A DNA stretch of 64,000 nt from Bacteroidales bacterium. Its GTDB lineage: Bacteria; Bacteroidota; Bacteroidia; Bacteroidales; VadinHA17. Under the pieces are notes generated by a model, which searched no databases, was not told the DNA's origin, and saw only the letters and a list, made by a program, of their open reading frames with translations. A program made the translations under genes and the position numbers. This document shows, one piece after another, positions 38,734-47,594 of this stretch. Where the stretch lies: positions 14,281-78,280 of the forward strand of contig JADKBK010000021.1 of assembly GCA_016715075.1 (NCBI GenBank), given 5' to 3'. Positions within the stretch are counted from its first letter, which is position 1; each line of letters starts with the position of its first letter.

Positions 38734-41682
38734 ATGAACCTGAAATTAATTTCCAGAACCGGGTTGCAGATGTTATCAATACTTCTCTTATGCCAGGTAT
38801 TTGTGCAATGTGCCTCAGAGAATAAGGATGAAATAGTCATTGAAAACCGCCATTTCAGGTATGAAATCTCAAAAGACGGGAAAAACCTCCATTTTACAGA
38901 TAAGGCCAGCGGTACAGACTACCTTAATAAAGACTCAGTCTCCTGGTGTGCAACACTAACCTCTGATGAGAAAGAATATAATGTAACTGATGTATCTCTG
39001 AAAGGAAGCCGGATGACTTTAAAATTCGGGGATACCGGCACGACTGTAGGTTTAAAAGTTACAAAATCAAAGGATTATGTTAATTTAATGGTAGAATCCG
39101 TTGAAGGCCCGGCCGATGCGCTGACCTTCATCAATATACCACTTACTCTTGAGGGTATGCCTTATGAGCCATTTGCAGGCTGTGCTCTTTCAATGAATCT
39201 TTTTACCCGGGTCCGCGAGCTTCCTGCCCTGCAGAGCAACCTTTGGGCAACATGCTATAAACATTTTGGAATAACCGGAGCTGAAGTTACGCTTATTGGT
39301 GTTCCACAGAAGCAGATACTCCCTGTCATCCGGGATGTAATGTCACATGCAGCTGATATACCACATTCTGACAAAGGCGGAGCATGGGCTCTTCAGCAAA
39401 AAGAGGGTTACGGATCTTACCTGATGAATTTTGGCACTCTTACTGAAGAGAGTGTTGATGAATGGATCTCCATGTGTCAGAGTCTCGGGTTTAACCAGAT
39501 TGACAACCATGGCGGCGGTGATTTTTTCAGATTCGGGGATTTTGAATTGAACAGGGAAAAATGGCCCGAAGGCTGGCAAACCTATCGAAAAATAAATGAC
39601 AGATTGCATAAAGCCGATATTTCAGCTATTTTTCATACATATGCCTTTTTTATTGACAAAAACACAAAGTATGTTACTCCTGTTCCGAGTGAAGACCTGG
39701 GCTATTTCACCTCCTTTACACTGGCAGAACCACTCAGGGTTGGTGACAAGGAAATAGTTGTCAATGAATCGACAGAGAAGATCTCAACTATTACAGGTTT
39801 TTTTGTAAGGAACAGTCTTTCACTGAGGATAGGAAGTGAGATCATCGAATTCAGCGGGGTAACACAGAGTCCTCCTTACAGGTTCACTGGCTGTAAACGT
39901 GGGGCAAACGGTACCAGGGAATCTGAACATCCTGCAGATGAGAAGGCCTATCACCTCCGGGAGATGTTTGGAAGATTTGTTCCGGGTCCTGAAACAGAGC
40001 TTTTCAATGAGATAGCACGTCATACGGCAGAAATCATAAATGAAGCGGGATTTGATGGTATCTATTTCGATGCAATTGACGGAAGCGATATTTTGGCCGG
40101 GGAAGAGTACTTCTGGTATTATGGTACCAAGTTTATATTTGAGGTGGCCAGACAGTTAAAGAAACCTGTCGGTATGGAGATGAGTTCCATGTCGCACCAC
40201 TGGTGGCATTACCGTTCCAGATGGCAGGCATGGGACAGGCCGCAGAGAGGATACAAAAAATTTGAGGATATTCATTCTGCTGCAATAAAGTCAGGAAGAC
40301 TTTTCCTGGCTCCGAAGATTAAGTCGAATGAGTATGAGCACGGCCTGTGGCGCGGACATACACCTCTTATCAATAAATATGCTGAAGCAGAAAACGGAGG
40401 ATTGCTCCTGCCCCTTCACCTCGGATGGTGGGGAAACCAGACATGGAATCCTCCCCAGATTGAACCAACTTTTACCGATGATATCGAATATCTCTGCTGC
40501 AAGATGATTGGAAATAATGCCGGACTCTCAATGCTTGGAGGAGTCGACAAGAAAACACTCGATGAAAATCCTGGGTTCAGAAGGCTAATACCTATCATCA
40601 AACAATATGAAGAATTAAGGCATAAGAATTATTTCAGCGACAGTATCCGCTCACTTCTTCGCCAGCCCGGAAAGGAGTTCACGCTAACCATGAGCAGTGA
40701 CAGTATCTGGAAATTCAAACCAGTATCATATCAGAAACACAAAGTTGCCGGTCTCAATCACCCCTCCTCCCACTGGCAGTTATCAAATGAGTTTGAGGCG
40801 CAACAACCAAAAATGCGGATTGAAGCTCTTATGTCTGTAAAGCCATTCAATGATCCATCCGGAGTAGTTCTCACCGATTTTTCAGGATCCGGAGAATTCA
40901 TGAATGAAGAGAGCAGTGATGGAATATCCGGAGGTATCAGGCCATCCTCAGAAAGATCGGGTGAATCAGGAAATACAGGTCAATTCTATGCAGGTGCGGC
41001 TAATATCGCTTCACATGAAGGACTGTTTATAAAAATGGTGAAAAAATATGATCCATGGCTCGATATAAATAAAAATCAGGCTCTTGGAGTCTGGATAAAA
41101 GGTGACGGCAACGGAGAACTTCTCAATATAAGGATCGAAAGTCCCAAGCATGTCTCGAGCGGCGCCAGGGGCGATCACTTTGTGAAAATTTATTTCACAG
41201 GATGGAAATACTTTGAGCTCGTCGAAATTGAATCGTCTGAATTCAGTAACTATATCTGGCCTGATTCCGGATTCTATGTGTATGATTCATTCAGGCATAC
41301 CGTTCAATTCAATAATGTTGACAAGATCCAGCTCTGGTACAATAACCTGCCGGCAGACAGGGAGGTAAATTGTCAGATAGGAACTATCAAAGCTTTGCAA
41401 ATGGTGCCAATTACAGTAATTGATCCGGAAATAACTGCAGGAGAAGAGAAGCTTACATTTAAAGTAAAAATCGAATCCGGAATGTACCTTGAATTCAATT
41501 CAGCCGAAGATTGTAAATTATATGGGGCCAAAGGGGAATTTCTTCAGGATGTAAAGATAGAAGGAACAATTCCTGCATTGAAAAATGGGGTAAACGATAT
41601 TTCATTCAAATGCAGTGGTACAAAGGGCGCCAATTCCAGGGTCCAGATCACAATGATCACTGAAGGCAACCCAATCAATTAA
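38734..41682 (+). CDS. unknown glycosidase-like lipoprotein (TIM barrel plus sandwiches)
   Basis: 982 residues, lipobox FVQC (Cys26). An N-terminal mutarotase-like sandwich (FRYEISKDGKNLHFTDKASG) is followed by a probable TIM barrel: QSLGFNQIDNHGGGDFFRFG, ISAIFHTYAFFIDKN, then AGFDGIYFDAIDGSDILAGE, where Asp446 or Asp449 sits at a beta-strand end as catalytic acids do. The conserved SMSHHWWHYRSRWQAWDRP and LPLHLGWWGNQTW are striking aromatic clusters. A ~100-residue insert (~residues 325-405) interrupts the barrel. The C-terminus has carbohydrate-binding-like sandwiches (DKIQLWYNNLPADREV). I cannot assign a known GH family. It lies between an esterase and a Tat-type isomerase-like gene. Confidence 0.6.
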   Translation: MNLKLISRTGLQMLSILLLCQVFVQCASENKDEIVIENRHFRYEISKDGKNLHFTDKASGTDYLNKDSVSWCATLTSDEKEYNVTDVSLKGSRMTLKFGDTGTTVGLKVTKSKDYVNLMVESVEGPADALTFINIPLTLEGMPYEPFAGCALSMNLFTRVRELPALQSNLWATCYKHFGITGAEVTLIGVPQKQILPVIRDVMSHAADIPHSDKGGAWALQQKEGYGSYLMNFGTLTEESVDEWISMCQSLGFNQIDNHGGGDFFRFGDFELNREKWPEGWQTYRKINDRLHKADISAIFHTYAFFIDKNTKYVTPVPSEDLGYFTSFTLAEPLRVGDKEIVVNESTEKISTITGFFVRNSLSLRIGSEIIEFSGVTQSPPYRFTGCKRGANGTRESEHPADEKAYHLREMFGRFVPGPETELFNEIARHTAEIINEAGFDGIYFDAIDGSDILAGEEYFWYYGTKFIFEVARQLKKPVGMEMSSMSHHWWHYRSRWQAWDRPQRGYKKFEDIHSAAIKSGRLFLAPKIKSNEYEHGLWRGHTPLINKYAEAENGGLLLPLHLGWWGNQTWNPPQIEPTFTDDIEYLCCKMIGNNAGLSMLGGVDKKTLDENPGFRRLIPIIKQYEELRHKNYFSDSIRSLLRQPGKEFTLTMSSDSIWKFKPVSYQKHKVAGLNHPSSHWQLSNEFEAQQPKMRIEALMSVKPFNDPSGVVLTDFSGSGEFMNEESSDGISGGIRPSSERSGESGNTGQFYAGAANIASHEGLFIKMVKKYDPWLDINKNQALGVWIKGDGNGELLNIRIESPKHVSSGARGDHFVKIYFTGWKYFELVEIESSEFSNYIWPDSGFYVYDSFRHTVQFNNVDKIQLWYNNLPADREVNCQIGTIKALQMVPITVIDPEITAGEEKLTFKVKIESGMYLEFNSAEDCKLYGAKGEFLQDVKIEGTIPALKNGVNDISFKCSGTKGANSRVQITMITEGNPIN

Positions 41683-41842
41683 AATAACAGATACCCCTGA
41701 TATCAGAGGATACTCTAAAAAGACCTTTGTGACCTTTGTTTGATACTTTGTGTCATTCGTGTTTAAATCTTTTCAAATAACTATATTTGATATCTGGTCA
41801 CTTACGGATACAACGCTATTTTAGCAATTCATAATTATAAAT

Positions 41843-42770
41843 ATGACAAAAATCGACCGCAGAAAATTCATTTTATTCCTCGGCAATATTAGCTGCCACA
41901 CCTGGGGTATTATCTGCATATGAAATAGCACGAAATGCTAAAAATGAAGTTAACGGAGCAAATTTTCTGCTAGGTGTAATTTCATCTGCAAATAATCCTG
42001 AGGAGGACCTTAAAATTGTCAGGGACCTTGGGTTTCCGACCTGCCAGTTAAGTGTAGACAGATACTCTGCACAGCTTGCAAAAAAGGTAGCAGATTCTCT
42101 TAAAAAGAATAATCTGTTGCCAACATCATTAATTTGTATGGGACCAGGTGACTACAAATGGAACTTCCTGGAAGGACCATCAACAATCGGCCTTGTTCCC
42201 AGGAAGGACAGGTCTGCCCGCGTTGACCGGTTGATGGAAGGAATTGATTTCTGCAAGGCTGCTGGTATTCCGGCAGTTCATGCACATTTTGGCTTTATTC
42301 CTGAAGATCCGGCTGATGTTCTTTACCAGGAGTTCATCTCAACAATGAAGCCTATCGGTGAATATGCTAATAAACAAGGTATTGATATCTATTTCGAAAC
42401 CGGACAGGAAACACCTGTCACACTCCTGAGAGCTATTACCGATATCGGAACAGGAAACCTCTTTGTTAATTATGACACTGCCAACCTGGTAATGTACGGG
42501 AAATCAAATCCTCTTGATGGACTGAAAGTTATCGGAAAATATGTAAAAGCACTTCACGCTAAGGACGGTCTGTATCCTGTAAATCCTCAGGAACTTGGAA
42601 AAGAAGTACCTATTCCTACTGGAGAAGTAAATTTTCCTGCAATAATCTCATACCTCAGGAACCTTGGATTCAATGGCCATGTTACAATAGAATATGAACT
42701 GGGTGAACAGAATAAGGAATATATTTTAAAAACGAAGAATTACCTTGAGAAGGTTATTGCTTCCTCATAA
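41843..42770 (+). CDS. exported xylose-isomerase-like TIM-barrel protein, frameshifted
   Basis: The start ATG at 41843 gives MTKIDRRKFILF, a Tat-like signal, then the frame breaks. One extra C at 41878-41879 explains it. Removing that base gives RRKFILFSAILAATPGVLSA, continuing to FLLGVISSANNPEEDLKIV and, in frame, to 42770. The barrel carries GIPAVHAHFGFIPEDPADV, GIDIYFETGQETP, LFVNYDTANLVMYG, VKALHAKDGLYP and VTIEYELG, metal-binding blocks of sugar-phosphate-isomerase-like proteins. Bacteroidota often pair such exported barrels with Gfo/Idh/MocA oxidoreductases, one of which follows 66 bases downstream; this suggests cleavage or isomerisation of oxidised sugars in the periplasm. Confidence 0.75.
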
Positions 42771-42836
42771 AATATCTCTGTTTTTTATTTTCACATTTGA
42801 ACTAACTTTAGGTGTCAAACCATAACATACTGAGGC

Positions 42837-43847
42837 ATGAAAAAATATAATGTAGGAATTGTCGGTTACAGTTGGGCTGCAGGTGCTCATATTGATGCTA
42901 TTAACAAAACCTCAAGGGCCCGGGTCACAGCTCTTTGTTCGTCCAGAAAGCTTGATGCTGCTGAGATAAGTGCAAGGCATGGAGGAAATATCAGATGCTA
43001 CACTGATCTCGACCAGATGCTTGCAGACCCTGAACTGGATGCTGTTTCGATTTGCAGTTATCCTGCCGATCATGCACTTCAGGCTGTGAAGGCTGCCAGG
43101 GCAGGCAAACATCTGATAATTGAGAAGCCTGTTGCCCTGAACTGGGCTGACTGCGTGTCAGTTAAAGAAGCTGTGGAAGAAGCCGGGGTAAAAACATGTG
43201 TATGCTTTGAATGCCGCTTTTCCAGCCAGCTGATCACTGTCAAAGCTCTTATCGATCAGGGTATGCTGGGACAGATTCACTATGGCGAGGTAGATTACTA
43301 TCACGGCATTGGTCCATGGTATGGCCAGTACCGCTGGAACATAAAAAAAGATGCAGCCGGCAGCAGCCTCCTCTCTGCAGGTTGCCATGCCCTTGATGCC
43401 TTGCTCCTCTGTATGGGCACAGAAGTCGATGCAGTTACAAGTTATTCAGCATTTTCTTCAAATAGTGACTTTGCGAAATATGAATACCCGACAACATCCG
43501 TAACACTCTTAAAGTTCAGGGATGGTCGCATTGGAAAGGTAGCATCAAGCATTGACTGCCTTCAGCCATATTATTTCCATATTCATCTTGTCGGAAGTGA
43601 AGGAAGTCTGCTTGACAATAAATTTTACTCCACCCGCCTGGGAGGACTGAATAAAGGCAAATGGAGCGAGCTCTCTATGAAAATGCTCGATTCGGGTGAT
43701 GTGTCGGATCATCCTTACCTTACACAGTTTGAAGCATTCTTCAATGCCATTGATAAAAACAGGGAGATGCCTCTTACAAGTCTTGCTGATGCGCTTTATA
43801 CACATGAAATAATCTTTAAGGCTGACCGCTCTTCCGGTTTAAGCTAA
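42837..43847 (+). CDS. cytoplasmic Gfo/Idh/MocA-family oxidoreductase
   Basis: 336 residues, no signal. Rossmann start NVGIVGYSWAAGAHIDAI (variant of the GxGxxG loop), then AVSICSYPADHALQAV and GKHLIIEKPVALN (Lys97). The C-terminal domain includes YHGIGPWYGQYRWNIKKD and LLSAGCHALDALLLCMG, where the His may complete the active site. NAD(P)-dependent oxidation of a sugar or inositol-like substrate is expected. It is one of three such enzymes in the window and the only one without an export signal. Confidence 0.87.
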   Translation: MKKYNVGIVGYSWAAGAHIDAINKTSRARVTALCSSRKLDAAEISARHGGNIRCYTDLDQMLADPELDAVSICSYPADHALQAVKAARAGKHLIIEKPVALNWADCVSVKEAVEEAGVKTCVCFECRFSSQLITVKALIDQGMLGQIHYGEVDYYHGIGPWYGQYRWNIKKDAAGSSLLSAGCHALDALLLCMGTEVDAVTSYSAFSSNSDFAKYEYPTTSVTLLKFRDGRIGKVASSIDCLQPYYFHIHLVGSEGSLLDNKFYSTRLGGLNKGKWSELSMKMLDSGDVSDHPYLTQFEAFFNAIDKNREMPLTSLADALYTHEIIFKADRSSGLS

Positions 43848-43906
43848 TAGTTGGTTATCCGCTCTAAGAATTTAAAAATCAGAATAATTCGCATAAATAT
43901 AGTGTT

Positions 43907-45106
43907 ATGAAAAAATCATTTTGCACTCTCATGATTTTCGCATTCCTTTTTTCTGTTCAATCCCATGGACAGGAAAAAGTAAAGACAGGAAACCGGATTC
44001 CGATACTGGCATGGTACAGCATTCCTCCTGACCAGACTACCCTGGCAAGATATCAGGAGCTTAAGGAATCGGGGATTACCTGCAATCTCAGTTTTTTTAA
44101 TGACGCTGAATCAATGTCACACGCACTTGATATTGCAGAAAAAGCCGGGATCAAAATGATAGTATACTGCCCTGAGCTTAAAACAGCTCCGGAAAAGACT
44201 GTCAGCCGGTTTATGAACCACCCTGCTGTTGCCGGTTATATGCTGAGGGATGAACCGAACCGGTCAGATTTTCCTGAACTTGCAGAATGGGCAAAAAAAA
44301 TCCGCAAAACTGACGACAAACACTTCTGTTACCTTAACCTTTTTCCTAACTATGCAACTGAAGAACAGCTTGGAACAAAGAGTTATCAGGAACATGTTGA
44401 TCTGTTTATAAAGGAAGTTCCGGTACAGTTTATCTCCTTTGATCATTACCCTGTACTCGGTGATTCACTGAGAGCAAACTGGTATGAAAATCTGGAAATA
44501 ATATCGGACGGTGCCAGAAAGGCAGGAAAACCATTCTGGGCCTTCGCCCTTTCAGTGGCTCACGGGAAATACCCCGTTGCAACATCAGCTCAGCTCAGGC
44601 TTCAGGTATTCAGCGACCTTGCATACGGAGCTCAGGGGAGAGAATATTTCACTTACTGGACACCTTTGGATACGACATGGAAATTCAATAACGGACCAAT
44701 TACTTTAGAGGGTAAAAGAACAGTTGTTTATGACAGAATAAGAGAGATAAACAAAGAAATAGAAGCTCTCTCAGAAGTTTTTCTCGGTGCCAGGGTAATC
44801 TCGGTATCACATACAGGAATTATTCCGCAGGGTACCAGGCCTCTTACAGAACTTCCAAAACCTGTCAGATCATTAAAAACTGAAGGAACAGGGGCAGTGG
44901 TTTCACATCTGGAAAATGGAAAAAACTCCTACCTGGTCATCGTTAACCGTGATTTTAAAAATTCAATGACCCTCTTTATCGAGTGCGATAACAATGTTAG
45001 AAAAGTCTTCAAGGATGGATTATCAGCACCGGCAAATGCTTATCAGGCGCGCGTTGAGGTCGATCCCGGAGATATTGCTATATACCGCTGGAATACAGAA
45101 AAATAA
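43907..45106 (+). CDS. secreted TIM-barrel glycosidase-like protein
   Basis: 399 residues with signal peptide (IFAFLFSVQSHGQ). The barrel opens PILAWYSIPPDQTTLARYQE, with HPAVAGYMLRDEPNRSDF placing Glu116 at a typical acid/base position after strand 4. Further acidic candidates are in FISFDHYPVLGD. The region GREYFTYWTPLDTTWKFN leads to a C-terminal sandwich (NSYLVIVNRDFKNSMTLFIE). It resembles clan GH-A beta-galactosidase-like proteins but I cannot give a family. Its neighbours are oxidoreductases on both sides, spaced by 27 and 59 bases. Confidence 0.65.
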   Translation: MKKSFCTLMIFAFLFSVQSHGQEKVKTGNRIPILAWYSIPPDQTTLARYQELKESGITCNLSFFNDAESMSHALDIAEKAGIKMIVYCPELKTAPEKTVSRFMNHPAVAGYMLRDEPNRSDFPELAEWAKKIRKTDDKHFCYLNLFPNYATEEQLGTKSYQEHVDLFIKEVPVQFISFDHYPVLGDSLRANWYENLEIISDGARKAGKPFWAFALSVAHGKYPVATSAQLRLQVFSDLAYGAQGREYFTYWTPLDTTWKFNNGPITLEGKRTVVYDRIREINKEIEALSEVFLGARVISVSHTGIIPQGTRPLTELPKPVRSLKTEGTGAVVSHLENGKNSYLVIVNRDFKNSMTLFIECDNNVRKVFKDGLSAPANAYQARVEVDPGDIAIYRWNTEK

Positions 45107-45133
45107 ACTAAATATTTTATTAAAGATATACAT

Positions 45134-46402
45134 ATGAAAAGAAGGGAATTCCTACAAACCACAGCAGCAGTGTCTGCAGTAACAATAATCAGTCCGGCAA
45201 CGGCATTCGGATCAAGAGCTAACTCTGCAATAAGGATGGGGCTTATCGGATGCGGATCAAGAGGCACATCTGTAATTACCTCAATGTCAGATCATACAAA
45301 TATCAATATTATTGCACTGGCTGATCTTTTCAGGGACAAGCTCGAAAACTCAAAAAAGATCCTTGACGCACAAAATATTAAAAAAGGTTTTCCTGCAATA
45401 ACAAAACCTTATACTTATGTTGGGTCGAAGGCTTTCACGCAACTGCTGGAAAACAAAGACATAGATGCAGTTCAGATCTCTTCTCCGGCATACACCCATG
45501 CAGATTTCTTCGAAGCTGCAGCAATGGCAGGGAAGCACATCTATTGCGAGAAACCTGTTTCTCCCGATGTTGCAGGATGCCGGAAGGTTGAACATACAGG
45601 AAATCTGTATAACGGAAAACTGAGTATGGTAATAGGTTTCCAGATACGTCATGCAACTCCTTATGTTGAAATGGTTAAGAGGATCCAGCGCGGTGATCTG
45701 GGGGATCTGCTTAATGTACATCTCTGCTATCTTGCTACAGAATCAGCTGTTGGTAATCTGACAGGACTGTCATACGATGAGGCCAGGGTCAGAAATCAAT
45801 ACAACTTTCATGCATTGTCGGGAGGAGTAATGCTTGACCAGGCTATACACATGATCGATGTTTGCAACTGGGCTCTTCAAAAGGTACCTCTTTCTGCTAT
45901 CGGGGCAGGCGGAAAAGATGAATCACACAAATTCGGGGACACATGGAAACATTATCAGATCATGTATCAATACCCGGGAATAAATGTAAGCGTGCTGACA
46001 ACACAGTTCGGAAATCATTTCGGTGATGTATGTGCCAAATTCATTGGTACCAGGGGAACTGCTGAAGCTCATTACTCAGGAGGTGTTTATATAAGTGGCG
46101 ACAATGCATGGGATTCCGGTGTCCCAAAATGCGCCGGTGAAATACCCACAGAAGAACAGAGAAGAGCAGGAGCTTTCCTTTCCTCCCTGCAGGATGCGGA
46201 TGCAAATAAGGAGATCGCATTTATTAAAAGTATTGAGTCAGGAAATTTTCTGAATGAAACACGGTCAGGAGCAGAGTCCACTCTCACAGCAATTCTGGGT
46301 AGAGAAGCTGCAATCTCAGGAGAGAGAATAGGCTGGGATGAATTAAGGAACTCCAATTTACGACTTGATCCAATGTTGAACCTATCACAATTTGATAAAT
46401 AG
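45134..46402 (+). CDS. Tat-exported Gfo/Idh/MocA-family oxidoreductase
   Basis: 422 residues. Twin-arginine signal MKRREFLQTTAAVSAVTI, Rossmann loop RMGLIGCGSRG, AVQISSPAYTHADFFEAAA and GKHIYCEKPVSPD (Lys140). The C-terminal domain has LSGGVMLDQAIHMIDVCNW (likely catalytic His). The family includes periplasmic enzymes that oxidise or hydrolyse glycosides using a tightly bound NAD. It follows a secreted glycosidase-like gene by 27 bases and precedes the UroD-like gene by 14. Confidence 0.9.
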   Translation: MKRREFLQTTAAVSAVTIISPATAFGSRANSAIRMGLIGCGSRGTSVITSMSDHTNINIIALADLFRDKLENSKKILDAQNIKKGFPAITKPYTYVGSKAFTQLLENKDIDAVQISSPAYTHADFFEAAAMAGKHIYCEKPVSPDVAGCRKVEHTGNLYNGKLSMVIGFQIRHATPYVEMVKRIQRGDLGDLLNVHLCYLATESAVGNLTGLSYDEARVRNQYNFHALSGGVMLDQAIHMIDVCNWALQKVPLSAIGAGGKDESHKFGDTWKHYQIMYQYPGINVSVLTTQFGNHFGDVCAKFIGTRGTAEAHYSGGVYISGDNAWDSGVPKCAGEIPTEEQRRAGAFLSSLQDADANKEIAFIKSIESGNFLNETRSGAESTLTAILGREAAISGERIGWDELRNSNLRLDPMLNLSQFDK

Positions 46403-46416
46403 CAAGCATTTAAAGC

Positions 46417-47430
46417 ATGAATTCACTTCAGAGAACAAGGGACTTCATTGAAGGCCTGTCGGTCGACAGGCCTCCATTTCATCCTATCCTTATGAGATTA
46501 GCCGCAAAATATGCTGCTGTAAAGTATAAAGATTTTTGCCTCGATTATAAAACCAAATGCGACGCCAATATCCTTTGCTCCAAAGATTTTGGCTACGATT
46601 GGGTAAATGTTATGTCAGATCCCTATACTGAAGCCAGCGGTTATGGCACCAGACTCACCTACCCTGAGAATAACCTGCCGCAGGTGGCTGAGTTCCTAAT
46701 TAAAGAAATTGATGACATTGACAAGCTTAAAGTCTTAAAGGTCAATGATCATGAAAGAATGATAACAATAGTGAACGAGGTAAAGGAATTTAGCAGGCTT
46801 GTCGGAAACACCCAGTTTATTTGCGGATGGGTTGAAGGACCTCTGGCTGAATATTGCGATCTGAGGGATGTCTCAGCCGCCTGTATGGATATGTATGAAA
46901 ATCCATTAAAACTTAAACTTGCTCTTGATATAATGACTGAAAGTGCAATGGCTTTTATGACTGAGCAGGCAAAAGCAGGCGCCCACTGTATTGGAATAGG
47001 AGACGCTGTATGCTCACTTATCTCACCCGATCTGTACCAGGAGTTTGTTTTCCCTCTTGAGAAAGCAATGGTTGACCATGCCCACTCCCTTAATGTGATG
47101 GTTAAGCTCCATATATGCGGTAATACCACAGGCATACTGCCTGATATGATCAAAACCGGGGCAGATATTGTAGATATCGACCACCTCGTAACAACTATGG
47201 CTGATTTCATTCCTCTTTTCGGCAACAGACAGGTGCCGTCAGGAAACAGCAACCCTGTTTCGGTTATACGTGATGGAAATAAAGAATCAATTACTGAAAG
47301 CGTTACAGAATGTTTCAGGATCACAATGGGCCGTGGGATTGTCTCTGCCGGATGTGAAATTCCGCCGGATACATCTGTCGAAAATATGATTTTCTACAGG
47401 GATGCGGCTCATGGATTGACTACTTTCTAA
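46417..47430 (+). CDS. uroporphyrinogen-decarboxylase-like (MtaA/CmuA-type) protein
   Basis: 337 residues, no signal. URO-D superfamily barrel: SLQRTRDFIEGLSVDRPPFH, CGWVEGPLAEYCDL, GAHCIGIGDAVCSLISPDLY and KLHICGNTTGILPDMI. His232 and Cys234 in that last motif match the metal/thiol-binding HxC of corrinoid methyltransferases rather than true haem-pathway HemE. No corrinoid protein or activator lies nearby. As the last gene of a sugar cluster it may act on methylated sugars or another cofactor; function unproven. Confidence 0.75.
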   Translation: MNSLQRTRDFIEGLSVDRPPFHPILMRLAAKYAAVKYKDFCLDYKTKCDANILCSKDFGYDWVNVMSDPYTEASGYGTRLTYPENNLPQVAEFLIKEIDDIDKLKVLKVNDHERMITIVNEVKEFSRLVGNTQFICGWVEGPLAEYCDLRDVSAACMDMYENPLKLKLALDIMTESAMAFMTEQAKAGAHCIGIGDAVCSLISPDLYQEFVFPLEKAMVDHAHSLNVMVKLHICGNTTGILPDMIKTGADIVDIDHLVTTMADFIPLFGNRQVPSGNSNPVSVIRDGNKESITESVTECFRITMGRGIVSAGCEIPPDTSVENMIFYRDAAHGLTTF

Positions 47431-47459
47431 CCTCAACCAACCACTGAGCCTCACCCCAA

Positions 47460-47533
47460 CCCCTCTCCCGAGGGAGAGGGGCTAAGACGGTGATTATGTT
47501 ATTCTTCCTCCCTCCCCTCCCCCGGGGGAGGGG
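47460..47533. repeat. paired G/C-rich palindromes between convergent genes
   Basis: Two strong hairpins: CCCCTCTCCC-GA-GGGAGAGGGG at 47460-47481 and CCCCTCCCCC-GGGGGAGGGG at 47514-47533. They occupy the 164-base gap between convergent genes and could terminate both transcripts, although no T tract follows. The flank CTCACCCCAACC matches the reverse of the G-rich tail at 56187-56205. Confidence 0.75.
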
Positions 47534-47594
47534 GGAGAAGGGGTCGGGGATAAGGCAAAGATTTAAATGATGAAACCCGTGTAACTGTTTAAAA

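Noticed and set aside
47460..47533. The two G/C palindromes as ordinary rho-independent terminators
   Set aside because: No T tract follows either stem, and the same sequence type recurs elsewhere, so a dispersed element is a better description, though it may still stop transcription.
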